Made by a program: the position numbers and the translations under genes
In this document: one piece after another, positions 24,343 through 38,350 of the stretch
How the letters are laid out: the number at the start of each line of letters is the position of its first letter
Numbering within the stretch: position 1 is the stretch's first letter
From: Neodontobutis hainanensis
Lineage: Eukaryota; Chordata; Actinopteri; Gobiiformes; Odontobutidae
Direction of reading: 5' to 3'
Length of the DNA: 64,000 bases
NCBI GenBank assembly: GCA_024349245.1
Contig: JALDNG010000007.1
Location: 4,108,501-4,172,500, forward strand
The notes under the pieces: model-generated
The model's input: only the letters and a program-made list of their open reading frames with translations
What the model was told of the DNA's origin: nothing
Database searches by the model: none

Positions 24343-26899
24343 ATGCACGGCTGTGTTAGGGGTCAGAAGTGAAGATGTTAGGCCCTGGCCATTCATCACA
24401 GGTATGACACGCTCTTCCCTGCGCTCCTCTACGGAGAGGCAATGTTTTATAAAAGAATAACACGTCAGCGGGCGCCCACTGGTCATCCATTACCACCAGG
24501 CACAACCTGCACTGTGGGCTCATAGGCCTCCTGCGCTCACTGCACCTCGCCATAAGCATCTGCATATGCAATTGCGGTGTCATTATTCCTCATTTCTGCT
24601 GTGGCTGGGTGTATGGTATAAAGGCAAATGGGTTAATAACTTTTCCTAAAAAGCACATGGACTAATGTTGTACTCCAACTGGACTGTTATATGTATACCG
24701 TATATGTTCTGTTGACTCTTTTTGGTCCATATGATGTTGTGTGGGAGAAGGTTTTCTTAAGCTGCATTCAACCTGAGGCTACATTCACACTGCCCAAGCA
24801 TTTATATTTGCAAACTTAGATCACTGACTATGTGTGAGTCAGTCACTGTGAGCTAGTGTTGTTCAAGAGAAAAGAAAACAAAGTGATAATGATCTGTGCT
24901 GATTCACCAGTTCATATTTCTGATACAAATCATCAGGTATGAATCTGATTTGGACAAAAGGTGCAACACATGTGATCCGACCAAACCTGGGCCTAAATGT
25001 TATTCTCTGAAAAAAATATAGTTATTTGTATTTCTATGTGCTCTTTTGTTGCAAGACATCAGTATTTTAGATGAGACAGCACAGTGGTAAGTTGAGGATG
25101 TTGTGAATTATACAGCTCTTAGAACAGTTTACGAGGACTATTACCTCTCAGTTAGTCTCAGTTTTATGTGCATTTTCTCAGGGCTGGTCTGGAACCATCA
25201 ATTTAATGCTTTCATAAAGTAAGGTGGTTAGACAGCACTGAATCAAACAGAAACCTCTGCAACAATCTCCTCTGCTTGAGAGCTAAAGTCACTAAGAGGA
25301 GACGAGAAAAAGACATGAGAGCTGGTGAAAGATGGCTGACAGTTTTATGGCATCCTTTAAAATTCAATTTAGAGAAAAGTTTAGTTTCCTGTTGCAATAA
25401 CAATTAAAAAGTTGTTCTGTAGAGAAAGCCAAACTGTCTGTGCGTGAGCGTTGATGGCTTTTTATTGGGCATGTTATGTTGCATAAGTTGCATAATACTC
25501 CCTCATAAGGCTATTTCTCTCACAAGGCTGTAGTGTCAGCTGCTGGTTGTGATCAGTGGAGGAAAGACAGAAGACTTCAGTCTATGAAAGTATCATTTCC
25601 TTTGAGACAAATAACAAGCAGGAATCAATACTGGTTGAAATCAAGTAGTGCTACTGGACACAGCAACATCTTTAAAGCAGCAATTCAATAAAAGTCTGAT
25701 TCCATTTCACCTCTTTCTCCAATTGTGTGTGTGGCTCTGTGTAATACATCTGTTTCCTCTGACACCTTCATTCTGAATGATGCTGGACACAGCAGGCTGA
25801 TAGAATGATGCTACTAGAGGCTGGGCCAGCCAAGAGAGAATTTATAAATGCTTCAACTTAAATATATGGCTTTACTTTGACTTTATGTGTTTTGTAAAAG
25901 GAAATAATTAAATATAAAATGGCACTGTCTTCTCTAATGGTGATTTGTTGCATTAAATGTAGAATAATTATGTCAACACTATCTCTAAACTTATCCACAA
26001 TGTTCATTATGTAAGATAAACACATGCTTTATAATAATGTGTTATGCTGGGCTTAGCAGAGCACATTTATAATGTCTCTCACAACACTTGCTCTACGTTT
26101 ATCTGACCTTTTGCTGTACTGTTATGCCTTTCCTCTACTGCCCTTTGCTTTGCTCATTCTGTTTTTCCTATCTTTTTTTTAAGGTGTAATTTATTCAATA
26201 TTGCTTAAAACCAAGGTATGTTAAGATTTATCACAGAATATTTGTTTGTGTTTGCTGTGGCTCCTGAATCTTGTTTTATTTAGAATTTTGATGTAAGTAC
26301 AACCACAATATTATTCACATAGTGTCATATTTGCAGGTGATTAACACTATTTATCCCAGCAACCTCAGTGACTCTTATACAGAGACCTGAAGCACACAAA
26401 AAGTTATGGTAACTTATTCAATGGGTCAAATAGTGTGGAGTGGCAGCTTGGCTGGTTTATTATTATTGAATTGATAAAATACTGTATACTGTAATAATAA
26501 CATAGAAAGATAATCAAACAGTGTGATGAGACCTTTGGCCCAAACACATAATTAATGAATAAATTAAAGCCATGGCGACCACATACAGCAAGAATCTGCA
26601 ATCTCATGAAGGACCTTTAAAAGATACAGTAGCCCGGAAACAAACCCAGGTCACTGCACTTTATTTGGTATGTGCTCTAGTCAGGAGGGAACAGGGGAGG
26701 AAAGAAAAGATAGACCAGGACATACTTAATTGTGTTTCTCATTTGAATGAGAAAGCAGCTTAACAAAAGGGCCATCAGAGGGAGAGAAGTAAAAGGTTTT
26801 ACTTCTAACAAGCTCAGCATGCACTAAAACAACTCCGAGCATGGAGAGGTACGCTCTGAAAGGCTTAGATAAAGCTTTTTGTAAGCGTCTGTCTATCAT

Positions 26900-26902
<3 letters not shown>
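24340..26902. other. intergenic, no gene seen
   Basis: AT-rich, single-copy, featureless apart from short random open frames. Confidence 0.55.

Positions 26903-26930
<28 letters not shown>
26903..26930 (+). repeat. (GT)14 microsatellite
   Basis: Uninterrupted GT run. Confidence 0.95.
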
Positions 26931-28549
26931 TTCTGTCAGTGCATCCCACGTACACACAAAGTGGCTCCAGTGATTTATTCGGAGCTCAAGGCAGGTAAAT
27001 TGAAGCAGGCCTTTCAGGTTGGTTTTCAGCTCCAGGTCTAATGAGAGCAGCATTTGCCGTCTCTCCAACAATGCACTTCTGTCTCTTAAGAGCCCTTCCC
27101 CTTACCTGCAGCCGGGCCACTCCACATTAGATCTGTGGCCTACAGCAGCCACTACAGTGAAAGGCCTCAGCCTCTGAAATGGCTGTTTGATTCTGCCCCT
27201 GCTTTGCCTCTAAATGAATGATTTATTGGCTGTCAATGAGGAGGGCAAGCGTAATGGACAAAAGCTGCACTGCAGAGCCCCAGTCAAGAGGATGTTGTTG
27301 TGGATGTTCTCTTTGAGGATCTCCCTCCTCTGTCTGAAGCTGTAATGAAAAGTAAACAGTCTTGCTAGTGCCACACTAAACATAGGCAATTAGGAACCAT
27401 ATGACTTCAAGTTCAATGCCGAATGAAACTGTGCCACATTTTAGTTTAAGTTTTAGAAAGAATGTTGAGCTTGGGACGTGGAGCGTTACACAAGTTGAAT
27501 TAGAATTTTGTTAACCAATTACTATTGTAGAAAACAATTGATTTTTTTGTTTTTTTTTAGTTGTCGTCTTACTCATGCATCATTATTAAGTACTGGCAAG
27601 GCTAGTACTAGCAGCTGAATTATCAAATAAAAACAAAGATAAAAAGGTTATCTTAAAATTCTAGCTCTTAGTTGAGCAATACATCAATGCTATACTGTAA
27701 ATATAATAATCTTGTGAATGCATTTACAGTATTCCCAGTAACAGTAAGTTATGTCTCAAATTAATGTCTCGTGCAAATAGACACCCAACTAACAGACAAC
27801 TCTATATTTTGCACAGTTTAAAGTATACATATATCACATACTTATTTTTATCTGATTTTAATCTTTCTGTCACGGTTGAACCCTACCACCATCCCCCAAC
27901 GGCAGCCTAGAGACCTTTTTTTTATTCAAAAACGGTAAAACCGTACCAATTTTCCACCGCAAAATAGTACATACATACATTACACCAAACTAAGGTTAGA
28001 GCTTACCCTAAACTGCTAGCCCTGAGTTCAGCATCAGAACGATGCTATACCATACTTAGCTCTGCCTCGTTAAACATTGCATGAATCCACTGCCAATATT
28101 TATCACTTCTTCATCTGTTTTTGCTATTTATATTTATTTATTATCTGCAATTGTTTATTGTAAAAAGGTGTATCCAACAACACTGGAATAACCACTTTCT
28201 CTGTATTATGGATTGCTGTTACATCCTTGTTGACATCAGTGAGGACCAATAGGAATGCTACTTATTCAGGAGCAAGTATGTGATTGGCCAAAGACATGGT
28301 TATGTGCTGAACAAATGTATCTATTAAAATCCTTGATAATAGATCCTAGATGACATCTTAAGGTCTTTTCACAGATCATTCCTATTACAATATACCATTA
28401 GGTGATTAAACACTTTTCCCCACATGCAAGAAAAGAAAAATCCATACTCTCCGTTTAAGTCCCCCTTCACTGCTTTCACATCACTACCACACAACAGTTA
28501 TTTACAAAGTAAAATCCCCATTACTTTCTACCGATAAAAAGGGGACATT
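26931..28549. other. intergenic, no gene seen; GC-richer block at 27060-27330
   Basis: 27060-27330 is GC-richer and non-repetitive, with ATGAATGATTTATTGGCTGT; it may be regulatory. The remainder is AT-rich. Confidence 0.5.
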
Positions 28550-28800
28550 AACAGGCGCTCATCCTTGCCCGTGCTCATCCCCAGGAGACAGTGAGAGTTG
28601 GAGCCAGCAGGGACCGGCTTCAGAGCCTGGCGTCCAGTCAATGGACCCTTTAGAGCTGACATTCTTAACGGGCCTTTGTTTGCGTGGGGCTCCCCAGTGT
28701 CCGCCTTTCAGCAGCGCTAATGATAAGTGACAGGCTTTTAATTGAAACTCTTTAGGAAGCCATCATCAGAGACGTCTCCACTGAGACCAGTAACACTACA
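28550..28800. promoter_or_regulatory. candidate enhancer / conserved non-coding block
   Basis: A sharply GC-richer island in AT-rich desert, non-repetitive, ending in GCTAATGATAAG and TTTTAATTGAAAC. No open frame of note. Conservation untested. Confidence 0.3.
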
Positions 28801-29897
28801 AGCTGCACCAGCATATCGCTCCAATTGCTTGATCTGTGTGGTTTTATTGATGCTTGTAAATCTTCTGACCTACAAACAAAAGACGACTAATATTAAGTGA
28901 CAGAGAATATTTGCATATGGTGGCAAAAAAGTGAAGTCAGATACATTTGATCAAGGTGCTGACATGGCATAGAGAGCATTTTAATGAGAATGCATGAGCA
29001 TTGATATTATTCAAAAAATTGTAGAAACATTATTTGACATAATTGTAATTATTTAAGTAGTAAGACATTTCAGCCAGCTGTACAAAGTGATCTGAAAACT
29101 CACAAAGTAAATATAAAGGAGTTAAAGGATTATTTCAAGAATGGTTTGAGTAACCTGGTAGTTTTATAGCAATTATTAAAATGATAAAGAAGTAACTCGA
29201 ACAGAAATTTTTTTTTGTATTTCATTTGATATTTGTGTAAAATTACACCTTTAATATGACTCCTAATGTTTAATGTTTACTCCATATTACAGAAGTTGCT
29301 GCATCTAACACTAATCTTTGCCTGAGGTAGTTTACCTTTGATAGAAGATAGGAAAACTGGAACTATACTACCTTTTGTCGTAATTTAGAGGATATGGCAC
29401 ATCAGGAGTCTGAATATAAGCAGGGATTAAAAAATCTAAAGTACAACAAACCTCACCCAGGTAACACATAACAGCCTAATAGAAATAAAAATGTATGTGC
29501 AATATAAATGTTTAAAATGGTTGTAGTGTCTAATTGTTTTATTTTTGAATCTCTAATATTCTATAAGTAATTTTTACGTCCATAAACAATAGAGTTTTCA
29601 CTAGTGAAGGTCAGAACAGTCACTGCTCTCACTAAATGACCTGAATCATATCTATCAGTGTGGAAATCTTCACAGGCTTTACTATATATGCTCATATAAG
29701 TCCAGTCATTGAGCTGCAGTTCATCCCCTTGCAACCAATTTACCATCTGTGCATCTCTCCATCTTGTGCCTAAAACAGGGAAGGAAACAGTTGTCGCTGT
29801 TTGGGTTTTAGAGGCTAAATGATGTTGCTAATCACTGGCTTTTAGTGGAGCTGATTTATGGAAGGGACATGAATGGTTATAGGCTGCCTTCTATATA
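28801..29897. other. intergenic, no gene seen
   Basis: AT-rich single-copy sequence without recognisable features. Confidence 0.55.
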
Positions 29898-29930
29898 TGT
29901 GTGTGTGTGTGTGTCTGTGTGTGTGTGTGT
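29898..29930 (+). repeat. imperfect (TG)n microsatellite
   Basis: TG run with one C interruption. Confidence 0.9.
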
Positions 29931-29984
29931 TTGTGTAGGTGTCAGAGAGGCAGCCTGTGGGATAGGCTAAGTAGCCCTATTATT

Positions 29985-30190
29985 TATTGTCGCAGAGCGG
30001 CCTCTCTGAACGGAAGAGCGCCTCTCCAAATTGAAATATAGCTGAGTTTACCCTTCTGATTACCGCAGTAGTTTACTCCCAGAGCCCAAGGAGATCATTA
30101 AACAATGGCCGCCACCAGCAACTCCGCACCATTATGGGCCTGGATAAATGCACACAGCGAGACATCTAACACTGCTGACGGACAATAAGT
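29985..30190. promoter_or_regulatory. candidate enhancer / conserved non-coding block
   Basis: GC-balanced block with AACAATGG (SOX-type, about 30102-30109), GATTACCGC and ATTATGGGCC. Non-repetitive and non-coding. It looks like a conserved element; untested. Confidence 0.3.
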
Positions 30191-33100
30191 GGGCCTTCAA
30201 GGCATCGTTTCCCCCCTTCCTCCATTCTCCTCATCACCATTTGTGTCTCTAAGCCAGGTGCACAGCAAAACCATGACTGGGCCTAGACTTATATAGTGTT
30301 CAGTCTCAAAGATTTATTCTTTTCAAAATGAAAAAGCTACTCAAACTGTGCTAATGGCTTGGCCTTTTTTACTGCAAACCGACTAATGTGGAGGGAAGCT
30401 CTGGTTCAAAATTATTCATTATTCAATTAAATATGGTAATGGTTAATGAATACACACTGGGCGCACAAGTGCCTTCTTAGCCCCATTATGTTTCAACTAT
30501 ATTTACCTAATGGTGTTAAAATACACTTTTATCTGATTCACTCCAAGCTTTTTTAAATTAAATGTTGCTGTTATTATTAAAAAAAGATGAGCAAAGAATA
30601 TGAAGTTTTCTCATTTCCGGGTCGTCTCCAAATAAACATGACTTATTCCTTTTATGTCTCTTCACAAAGTTTAGATTATCTGTTTTATTAGGTTGTTAAA
30701 TTGTGTTTACCTTTTTATATTTTAATAAAATAATCTAAAATAGAACCATGATATTGTAGAAGACAATTTTCATAAGTGTGTCGCTTTGAATAAGGCAATG
30801 AGTTGATGGGACTTTAAGACTACATCCGTGTTGTACTGTAGAATGAAAATAAACATCATTTTACACTAAAACAGCATCCATTTACATTAGCATGTTAAAA
30901 ACAATGACACTACATTTTAATAACAACTGAATTGATTAAATTTTAATGTCATAAATGAACATGCACATGTCTGGATATACCATAGTACAGCAATCTAACA
31001 TTAGGACAGCTATGATTGTGTAAGATAAAGTTCACAAAAAACTCCACTTTATCCCATAGCCTGAATGTATAGCTTTAGTTGTATAAGGGATATAATTAAT
31101 GTTTTAAAGTTGTTGATGGTGACATGTGCCATTGTCCCATCCTATCAGACAGTATGTCCACAGCAACCTTTGCCGCCAGGATGCTGGTTGGAGTTTGAGT
31201 TTTGGTGTGAGCCCTTCACACGCTGGTGCTCTGATTACTGCAACATCTGTAACATAAACAGTGGAGCAGGGCAACTAACAGCCATAGCAATGACACAACA
31301 CTGTCAGCTCAAGACAACATGAATGTCTCATGGGGTTGATGTTCTGGGTAAACATGGGACAATGCACCTCACAGTAGCGTTTAATGTCACAAAGTCAAAG
31401 CCCGACCTGTGATTACTTGTGTGATTAATACCAGCTTTCACTAAGTAATGCTGATTGGGCTGCAGCACAGTCTGCTTTGTGCTGCAACATGTTACCCCCA
31501 GAGATGCCTAAGGCTTATTAGAAATTAGTATGTATGTCAGCACTCAAGCCAGCCCAGGCAGGCTGGAGAATCGCCACCAGTAATAATCAGCCTTATTTGA
31601 TAATGGCAGCAGAAGAGAAAAAAGAGGCACGCATACTGGCCAAACTGGAGCTAATATGATGAACTGACTCTGGAGAGGAATTTTACAAAAATAACATTTC
31701 TGAGTCTTTGTACAAATACTAAAACCCTTTCATGTTTAGTAAGCAGTGCACACTAGATTTGTGATCTATTTTTGTTTAATTTCTTAAATTCTAAACACAT
31801 TATAAATACTACTTTTTGTGACAGTTATTGTAGACTGAATCATTATATCATGCATTGTAATAAGCCATGTAGTAGTTCCCTATCAGAGAAAAACTGTGAT
31901 TAACAAAACATCATACAACATCATCAAGTTATTTTAAGGAATGTGAAAGAAGTGAACCTGTTAAATCTATTCTGTTTTCCCCAACATCAAAGATTTGGCT
32001 TTGCACATTAAGTTTAAAAGTTGTCAGAAGTAACTCTTGCAGAAATGGTCAAATAATGAAGTGTAAATATATAAGTGCACATGCAGTGGTGTGTAAAGAG
32101 AGGCAGATTAGTGCTTCAGAGCGGCTCTCCATCTCTCCCATGTAGCAGGCTGTTTTTGTGGCTGTTGTTGCTGTCTGTCCTAACACATTTACCTTAAGCC
32201 ATCAGCACTCATTAAATGCCTGCTGGTGCAGGGAAACAAAAGGCTGCCTGGCGAGGCTGTGTGTGCCTCTGACATGTCAGCCAATCCCCAGACGCTCCGC
32301 AGAGCCTGGCTGTGCCGCCGAATTCTCAAACATATTTTTCTAATTTATGGATGGATAATAAATCAACATTAAGGTTTGGACAACGAGTTATACATCAGAG
32401 GGAGATGGCTACAAACTGGGCCACAATGCAGCAGAGGAGACAGGGCGCACATCTGCACTAAAGTCACGCCGTGTGTGTCATTATGTGTAAATATGTGTGT
32501 CCTCTCTTCCAAACTGACTTTAATTTCAACCTCTAAGTTGGTGGAGATGCAAACATTTTTAATGTGACCGCTTAGAGGTGGTGAGTGTGAGTATTATGAA
32601 TAGGAAATAAGACCATTAGGATTTACTACTGGAGGGAAGGAGCTTTAAATGCTTCATAAAATTTAACACTATGAAATATGCGCACGTTTGCATTTTAATG
32701 CCCATGGACTGGCCTTTCACTGATGTGGTAGGTCACTGCTTCTATCATGAGCCCATGTGCTCAGGACTGGAATAAAAGAGTCAAAAGTAAAAACTGTTAT
32801 TGACTCAAGACAAAAACGATTTATTTCATCAAAGGATTTATATGTGCATGTTTACAGATGTATATTTACCTATTTTTTTTTATTTTTTTATCATAAAAAT
32901 GTATTTCTGTAGCAACATTTTATTTCAGCTAATGTGAGCTCTGAGTGAAAACATTATGAAACTTGTTTATTGCCAAAATAAATAGACTTTTGTTTCTGCA
33001 CACTTTTAAAGTTTTTTGATATAGTTAGTTTATCTTCTTCATGTTTTCTGATTATCTCAAACATAAAAAAAACTTTCTAATTATTGCAACCACAATCTTG

Positions 33101-33640
33101 AATTAGATCTCTTACTGTTTTTTTTATTATATAATTAATATTATATATATAATAAGCAACATCATATCTAACATAAACTAAAGTAAATAAGTACATTTCA
33201 TTGAAAATAAATACAAACAAGAATACTTTTTGTTTTTGTGTGTATTTCTAGAATCATTCCATAAAAATACTTGTGTGTATCAAATCAAGACAGCTATTAA
33301 ATATTGTGTAAATGCAGCACAAATATTTGACCTGTGCTGGATTATTTACTTTCTCTGTAGCACACTGCTGATGATCTTTTTGTGTAAATGCTCTCACTGT
33401 CCAGGATTTGATTCATTGTATGGTTAAGCAAGAGCTCCACTCTAAAATTATTAGACCTAATCATTCATTAACCTCTATTAGACTGATAGGAGGGTAAAGC
33501 TAACGCCTGATTACATTCACAGTGTGTGGTTGAGTGTGTGTGTAGACTCCGTGGGACTAAGAGATGCGTCCTATACATTTCTACACACGTCTTTATACAG
33601 TATTTGTGTGTGCACTGGAGGCTTTTCCATTCATTAGACT
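30191..33640. other. intergenic, no gene seen
   Basis: AT-rich; notably so at 32860-33230. No exon or transposon recognised. Confidence 0.55.
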
Positions 33641-34010
33641 AGAGCACAATCAGAGCTAAACTAGCCATAGCGGCCTGACTCATTATAAGCTGAAGGTTTA
33701 TTCAGAACCTGCCTCATTCCAATCTCCTCTGCACCATATGCATACAGTAATTACACAAGTGAGGAGGAGGAGAAGGTTAGCGCGCTGTGTGTGTGTATGT
33801 GATTACTTTTCATTCCATGTTTCGCCTGAGTTCTGCCCCTATAACTGAGGATCTAATCAATCTGCCGGCTATTAAGTTTGTTAATTGATAATGCATACTA
33901 ATTAGCCCTGGCTCCATTGCCACAGTGACGGCGAGAAGGTGATTGTAGGCAGAAGTCCAAATGGACTTTAAAGCAGGGAGTGTAAGACTGAGCACATACT
34001 CACTCTCACA
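33641..34010. promoter_or_regulatory. candidate enhancer with homeodomain-site cluster
   Basis: Holds CAGTAATTAC, TCTAATCAATC, TTAATTGATAATG and the palindromic CTAATTAG (33898-33905) within about 160 bp. These are Q50 homeodomain (Lhx/paired-like/Otp-type) cores. Non-repetitive and non-coding. Conservation untested. Confidence 0.38.
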
Positions 34011-36459
34011 CTGAGTTGATAATGTGTGATTTATAAAAAAAAAAATCATAATTTTGGGAAGGTTAACATTTTTACAAACCAATGTAAGGAATCTGCCCCC
34101 AATTTATACTGTGCACAATAAGCTCTGTTGCTAACCCTATACAATAAAGTTGAAAAGTTGAAAGAGTTTAAACCGTAAAATATCCTCTATGGACATTTAA
34201 ATAAATATTGAAGTAGGTCAGTGTGTTAAACGTTAAGTGGTAATCATAAACTCCTTATATTAGTTCTAGCATCTTTCTGCTGAAGACATAATGACCGACC
34301 TGCTGGAGTATCCCTTTAGAAGATTAGATGAAATTTAACCAACCTGTTCAATAGCAGGTAAGTGATCAAGTCAAATGTTCCCTTTCTGGTAATCCGCCAT
34401 TTGTATTCATTTGTATTTTTGTATTATTTCCAAGTATATTTTTCTATCCTTCCCAAGTATAGAATTTACATTATATTCCAGGCTGCAGTTTCAAAGGCCC
34501 TTACAGCCCTTTTTTAATGCTTGCTTGATCAGTTTATTGTCTTTCCATTTGTTTTTATTCACACATGCACACACATGCACACACATGCACACAGACCATT
34601 CATCACCCGGCAGGATCCTGACTTATTATCTCTGCTGCTCAAGGTCAAGGAGATGCAGCAGGTAAATTGAAGTGTGCAAGGTCAGCGTCATTTGATCTCT
34701 CTGTTACTTTGTTCCAGTTGAGAAAGACAAGGCAGGCAGAGCTTTGACAGTGATGATAGAGACGTTCCTCTGACAGTGCACGTTACGGCGTTGTGCCTGA
34801 CCTGGTGACTTCCTGCTGTCCTAGAGGAAGTAGCCTCTCGGTTGAGCCCAGCTTATGTCTCCACACAGAATGAGCATGTCAGATCTGCTCTCATGTCTCA
34901 CTGACAGGGAGTTACTTTTCTTCATTCGGCAAAGGTGCCCAGGATTTGTCCGTTCACTATGCCCAATGAGAGAGGCTGTTTCTGCACACTACAGGATATT
35001 GTGGTCATTAGCTCATGATGAAGAGCTCAAGATGGCCATGTTGCCGATTTATCCTTTCTTTGTGTGACGGATGGTGTTGCACATATCAGCCAATCTGTCA
35101 TTAAACTGTTCACCTTGACAGCTTGGAATGTAACAAGAATTGACTTATATAAGTCAATTTTACATTTTTGACTTTGACTGTAACTTTTTTAAAAAGAAAA
35201 CCACACACTTGTGATTAATGCTTTGATAAAATCTCAATATAAAAAAGTCTTTACTTTTGTTCTTACTTACTTTTTATTTGATGTTCATTTGTTGCATGCT
35301 TTGTGTATCCTCCAAGCACATGGCTGTGTGTATTTTGTTTGATTCCCACAGAGCTCTGCATGCATGTGTGACTGAGTGTGAGGGGTGTGTGAGGGGGTAG
35401 AGCAGCCAGCTGGGCTGAGGGGTAATAAAGAAGGAGAATCAATAGGCCATGCAGTAGAGCCAAGGTGCTGCCATTTATCACAGCGCCTCTCTGACTCCCA
35501 TCATTCATCATGCCCAATGAGGCAGCAAATAGGAAAATGACTATTTGTATCAAACACATCTGCACTCATCCACTGAGGTATTTTATTCCCATTAACTCAA
35601 AGAGTAGAATACGCCGGTTTCAGTGGTGCTGGCTCTGCTGTGTTTATGTGTGTGTGAGATTGTATTTGTTCAGGCTTGTAGCTGCAGATTCATTGGGAAC
35701 ACATTCATGGCTGCTGTTGTTCTTTTTCCCTAAAAAAATGTGTGCTCTGAGCCTTCCCAATCCCTGCACTCTGGTGTTTAGTCTCTCACCTGACCTACTC
35801 TCTTCAGCAGGTGCCTTGACATGTTTGCCATGGTTTGGCTCCACAACCAGAGTGGAAGGATCAATATGTAAAAATGTTGAAGTACCATATATAATTTAAA
35901 ACCAAATGGAAAACATCAGTCAAAACTATGTTATTAACAATGGAAAATGGACAAATTAAAACTCCACAGAACCCACTTCTTACTTACTAATTGACTTCTA
36001 AGGCTGTCCATTACAATCTGCCTTTTCGCCACCAGATGTTGCCAAAAACTGCAGGCCCCTCACCTTAAAATAACTATTTATTTTTTTTTGTTTGTTTGTT
36101 TGTTAAATTGAATGCCCCTTAGAGGCCTATGTCACAAACTATTGCTTTTTGTTCTTCTACACAACAGAACTCAGTACTTTATTTTTATTGTTTTAATTAT
36201 TGATAAATGTATTTTTCAGAACTAAAATCTTTCAGAACTAAATGTCAAGGAGTCACTGAACACACAACAAATTTACTTAAGTGACATAAATAAACACAAC
36301 TACTTTTTATAGTTATTGTCACAATATTGGGTTGATAATAGACAATGATAGTTTGTATCCAACATTAGATGATGTAATGTTGCTATTTTATGTTTGGCAG
36401 AAACTGCATTTATCTCTGTTCATTTCCACTCGTCTTGTTTCCACTTCCAAAGTGCTAGC
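34011..36459. other. intergenic, no gene seen
   Basis: Contains a 10-bp tandem repeat (cacacatgca, about 34559-34592), a 22-bp palindrome at 35138-35159 and a short (TTTG)n run at 36087-36104. No exon recognised. Confidence 0.55.
35138..35159. repeat. 22-bp perfect palindrome
   Basis: Each half (aattgacttat) is the exact reverse complement of the other with no spacer. Confidence 0.95.
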
Positions 36460-36740
36460 ATACTGGTGCAGATAATGGCTCATGGCTATAAGAGCCATTA
36501 CATTAAGCTTGCCTTTCATTTTCACCAATAAATTAGGCCCGACACAGGTCTGCCCAGGGGCTGAAGTGTATATCTGCTGGCTATTGGGCTATGGGCTGTA
36601 GAGGGGTGGACTGTGCTCATTATGCTCTAATATCCCATGAAATAGTGAAATTATTATGCACCTTATTTTATGAGCTGCCCGTGAATATTAAAAAAGATTT
36701 TTGTGAGATGTTCATAAATTATGCAATTGTGTTTGTTTTT
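36460..36740. promoter_or_regulatory. candidate enhancer / conserved non-coding block
   Basis: Block with AATAAATTAGGCCCGACAC, CTCATTATGC, AATTATTATGC and AAATTATGCAATTG. Mixed homeodomain and POU-like cores in non-repetitive, non-coding sequence. Conservation untested. Confidence 0.35.
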
Positions 36741-38000
36741 GGCCGGCTTTCGTCCCCTAAATAAACAAAATAAAAGAATCATTGTATTTCATAAATACTT
36801 TAATTCACTGTGTTGCACTGTTTCTTACTGACCTCAACAAAGCACCCTTAGAAACATGCCATGTTCACATGGGTAACCATGGTGACATGTTTCCCTGACT
36901 GCAGTGGCTGGCCTATGCATTAATTTGATGATGTTCCACATAAGGTCCTTTATTTGAAGCTGCTTATAGTTTGAATTTAGTGACTTTATTTCACATCATA
37001 TCCTGTAATTCTTTACTAATGGTAAGACTAAATATTTAGTGCACTCACTTTCCTATTTATTTATTTTCTATAATTATATTATTACCTATATGTTGTTATG
37101 TTGTACAAAATACTATAATCTAATTTATAAATCAACACTTAAAAGTATTATTTACTAGTAGGCTGTGCTTGTTTGGAGGGAAACTGAAGAGTGTTGAAGT
37201 GGGCAGAAGCCTGTATAAACACACACACAGGCACCCTTGATAGGGTGAGCTAAGACCATACTAATCTTCATTGCTATGGCTTGAAGGAGAGTGTAATGTA
37301 CCAAGGTCACTTAACACATCTTTCTCCAGGATATTCATCAGTGCTCTTAGTCCTCTTTTACTGCGATCTGATATACGAGCCTCAGCGGACACCCGACCAG
37401 GACCAGCACTCTATCCCCAACCCCTTGAGGCTAAGCACAACTAAACACCATGTGTCCGATGATAGTGCATTTTTTGTAAAGCTTATTTTGGGCTGCTTTA
37501 CATTAAATCTAAGCTGTAAAAGTGGTGAATAGGGTTAACATAATTTGCTACTGTGTCATATCATTACTGATCTGACAAATTTCTAAAATTACCTTCTTTA
37601 TTACCAATTACATTGAACACTTAGCTTTTTCAATATCAATCAGGACACTGAGATAATGCATAATTAGGTCTCGCTCTCCAATCTGTGTGAAGTACCTAAT
37701 ATAAACCTAATGACAAAATCAAAGACTTGCTGATCAAATCTTTACAGCCATATTGTTTGCTAAGTGGTGCAAAATGAATAAGATAAGCAAATACCCAATA
37801 AATCTGTGGACAGAAGCACAAAGCTAAGAATATGAAGCATCTGTGATCTTCTATTGAGCTGTAAACATTTCTCTAAAATATTTTTATACTCTGTTCTGGA
37901 TTGTCTCCTACTCCTGTGGCTCCCCAGGGCCAAGTGCCCAGAGAGCTGCGCCTCCGAGCTTAGTCAAAGTGACCCAGCGTAAGGGGACGGCTACACATTT
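36741..38000. other. intergenic, no gene seen
   Basis: AT-rich sequence without recognisable features. Confidence 0.55.
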
Positions 38001-38350
38001 ATAAAATTCATGGAATTCTTCACAAATGGGTGAACACAATTTCTTACCCATTTTCCCATTATGCAAATATGCTAAACATCAAATCTGGAGCAATTAGAGG
38101 AAGCCACTGCTTCAAATTTACCGCTTTAAGCAGTAATTGCAGAAACCTTCAAATAATTACGTGGCTAATTGGGAATATTTGTGACAGATACAACAAATTC
38201 TCCCCACAAATTACATTTTATCCGAGGAAGCACCGCTCCCTACGAGGTCTAATTTCTTCAACATAATGAAGGGAACTGAAAACTTGTTATCGCATTTGAG
38301 CACTGCGCAGCTTTGTAATGTGGAATGATCAAATAAATCAAGCTGAAATT
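38001..38350. promoter_or_regulatory. candidate enhancer with perfect POU octamer
   Basis: Perfect octamer ATGCAAAT (38061-38068), then AGTAATTGC, AATAATTACG (around 38154) and GCTAATTGGG. It is single-copy and non-coding, and is among the most conserved-looking stretches of the desert. Conservation untested. Confidence 0.4.
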
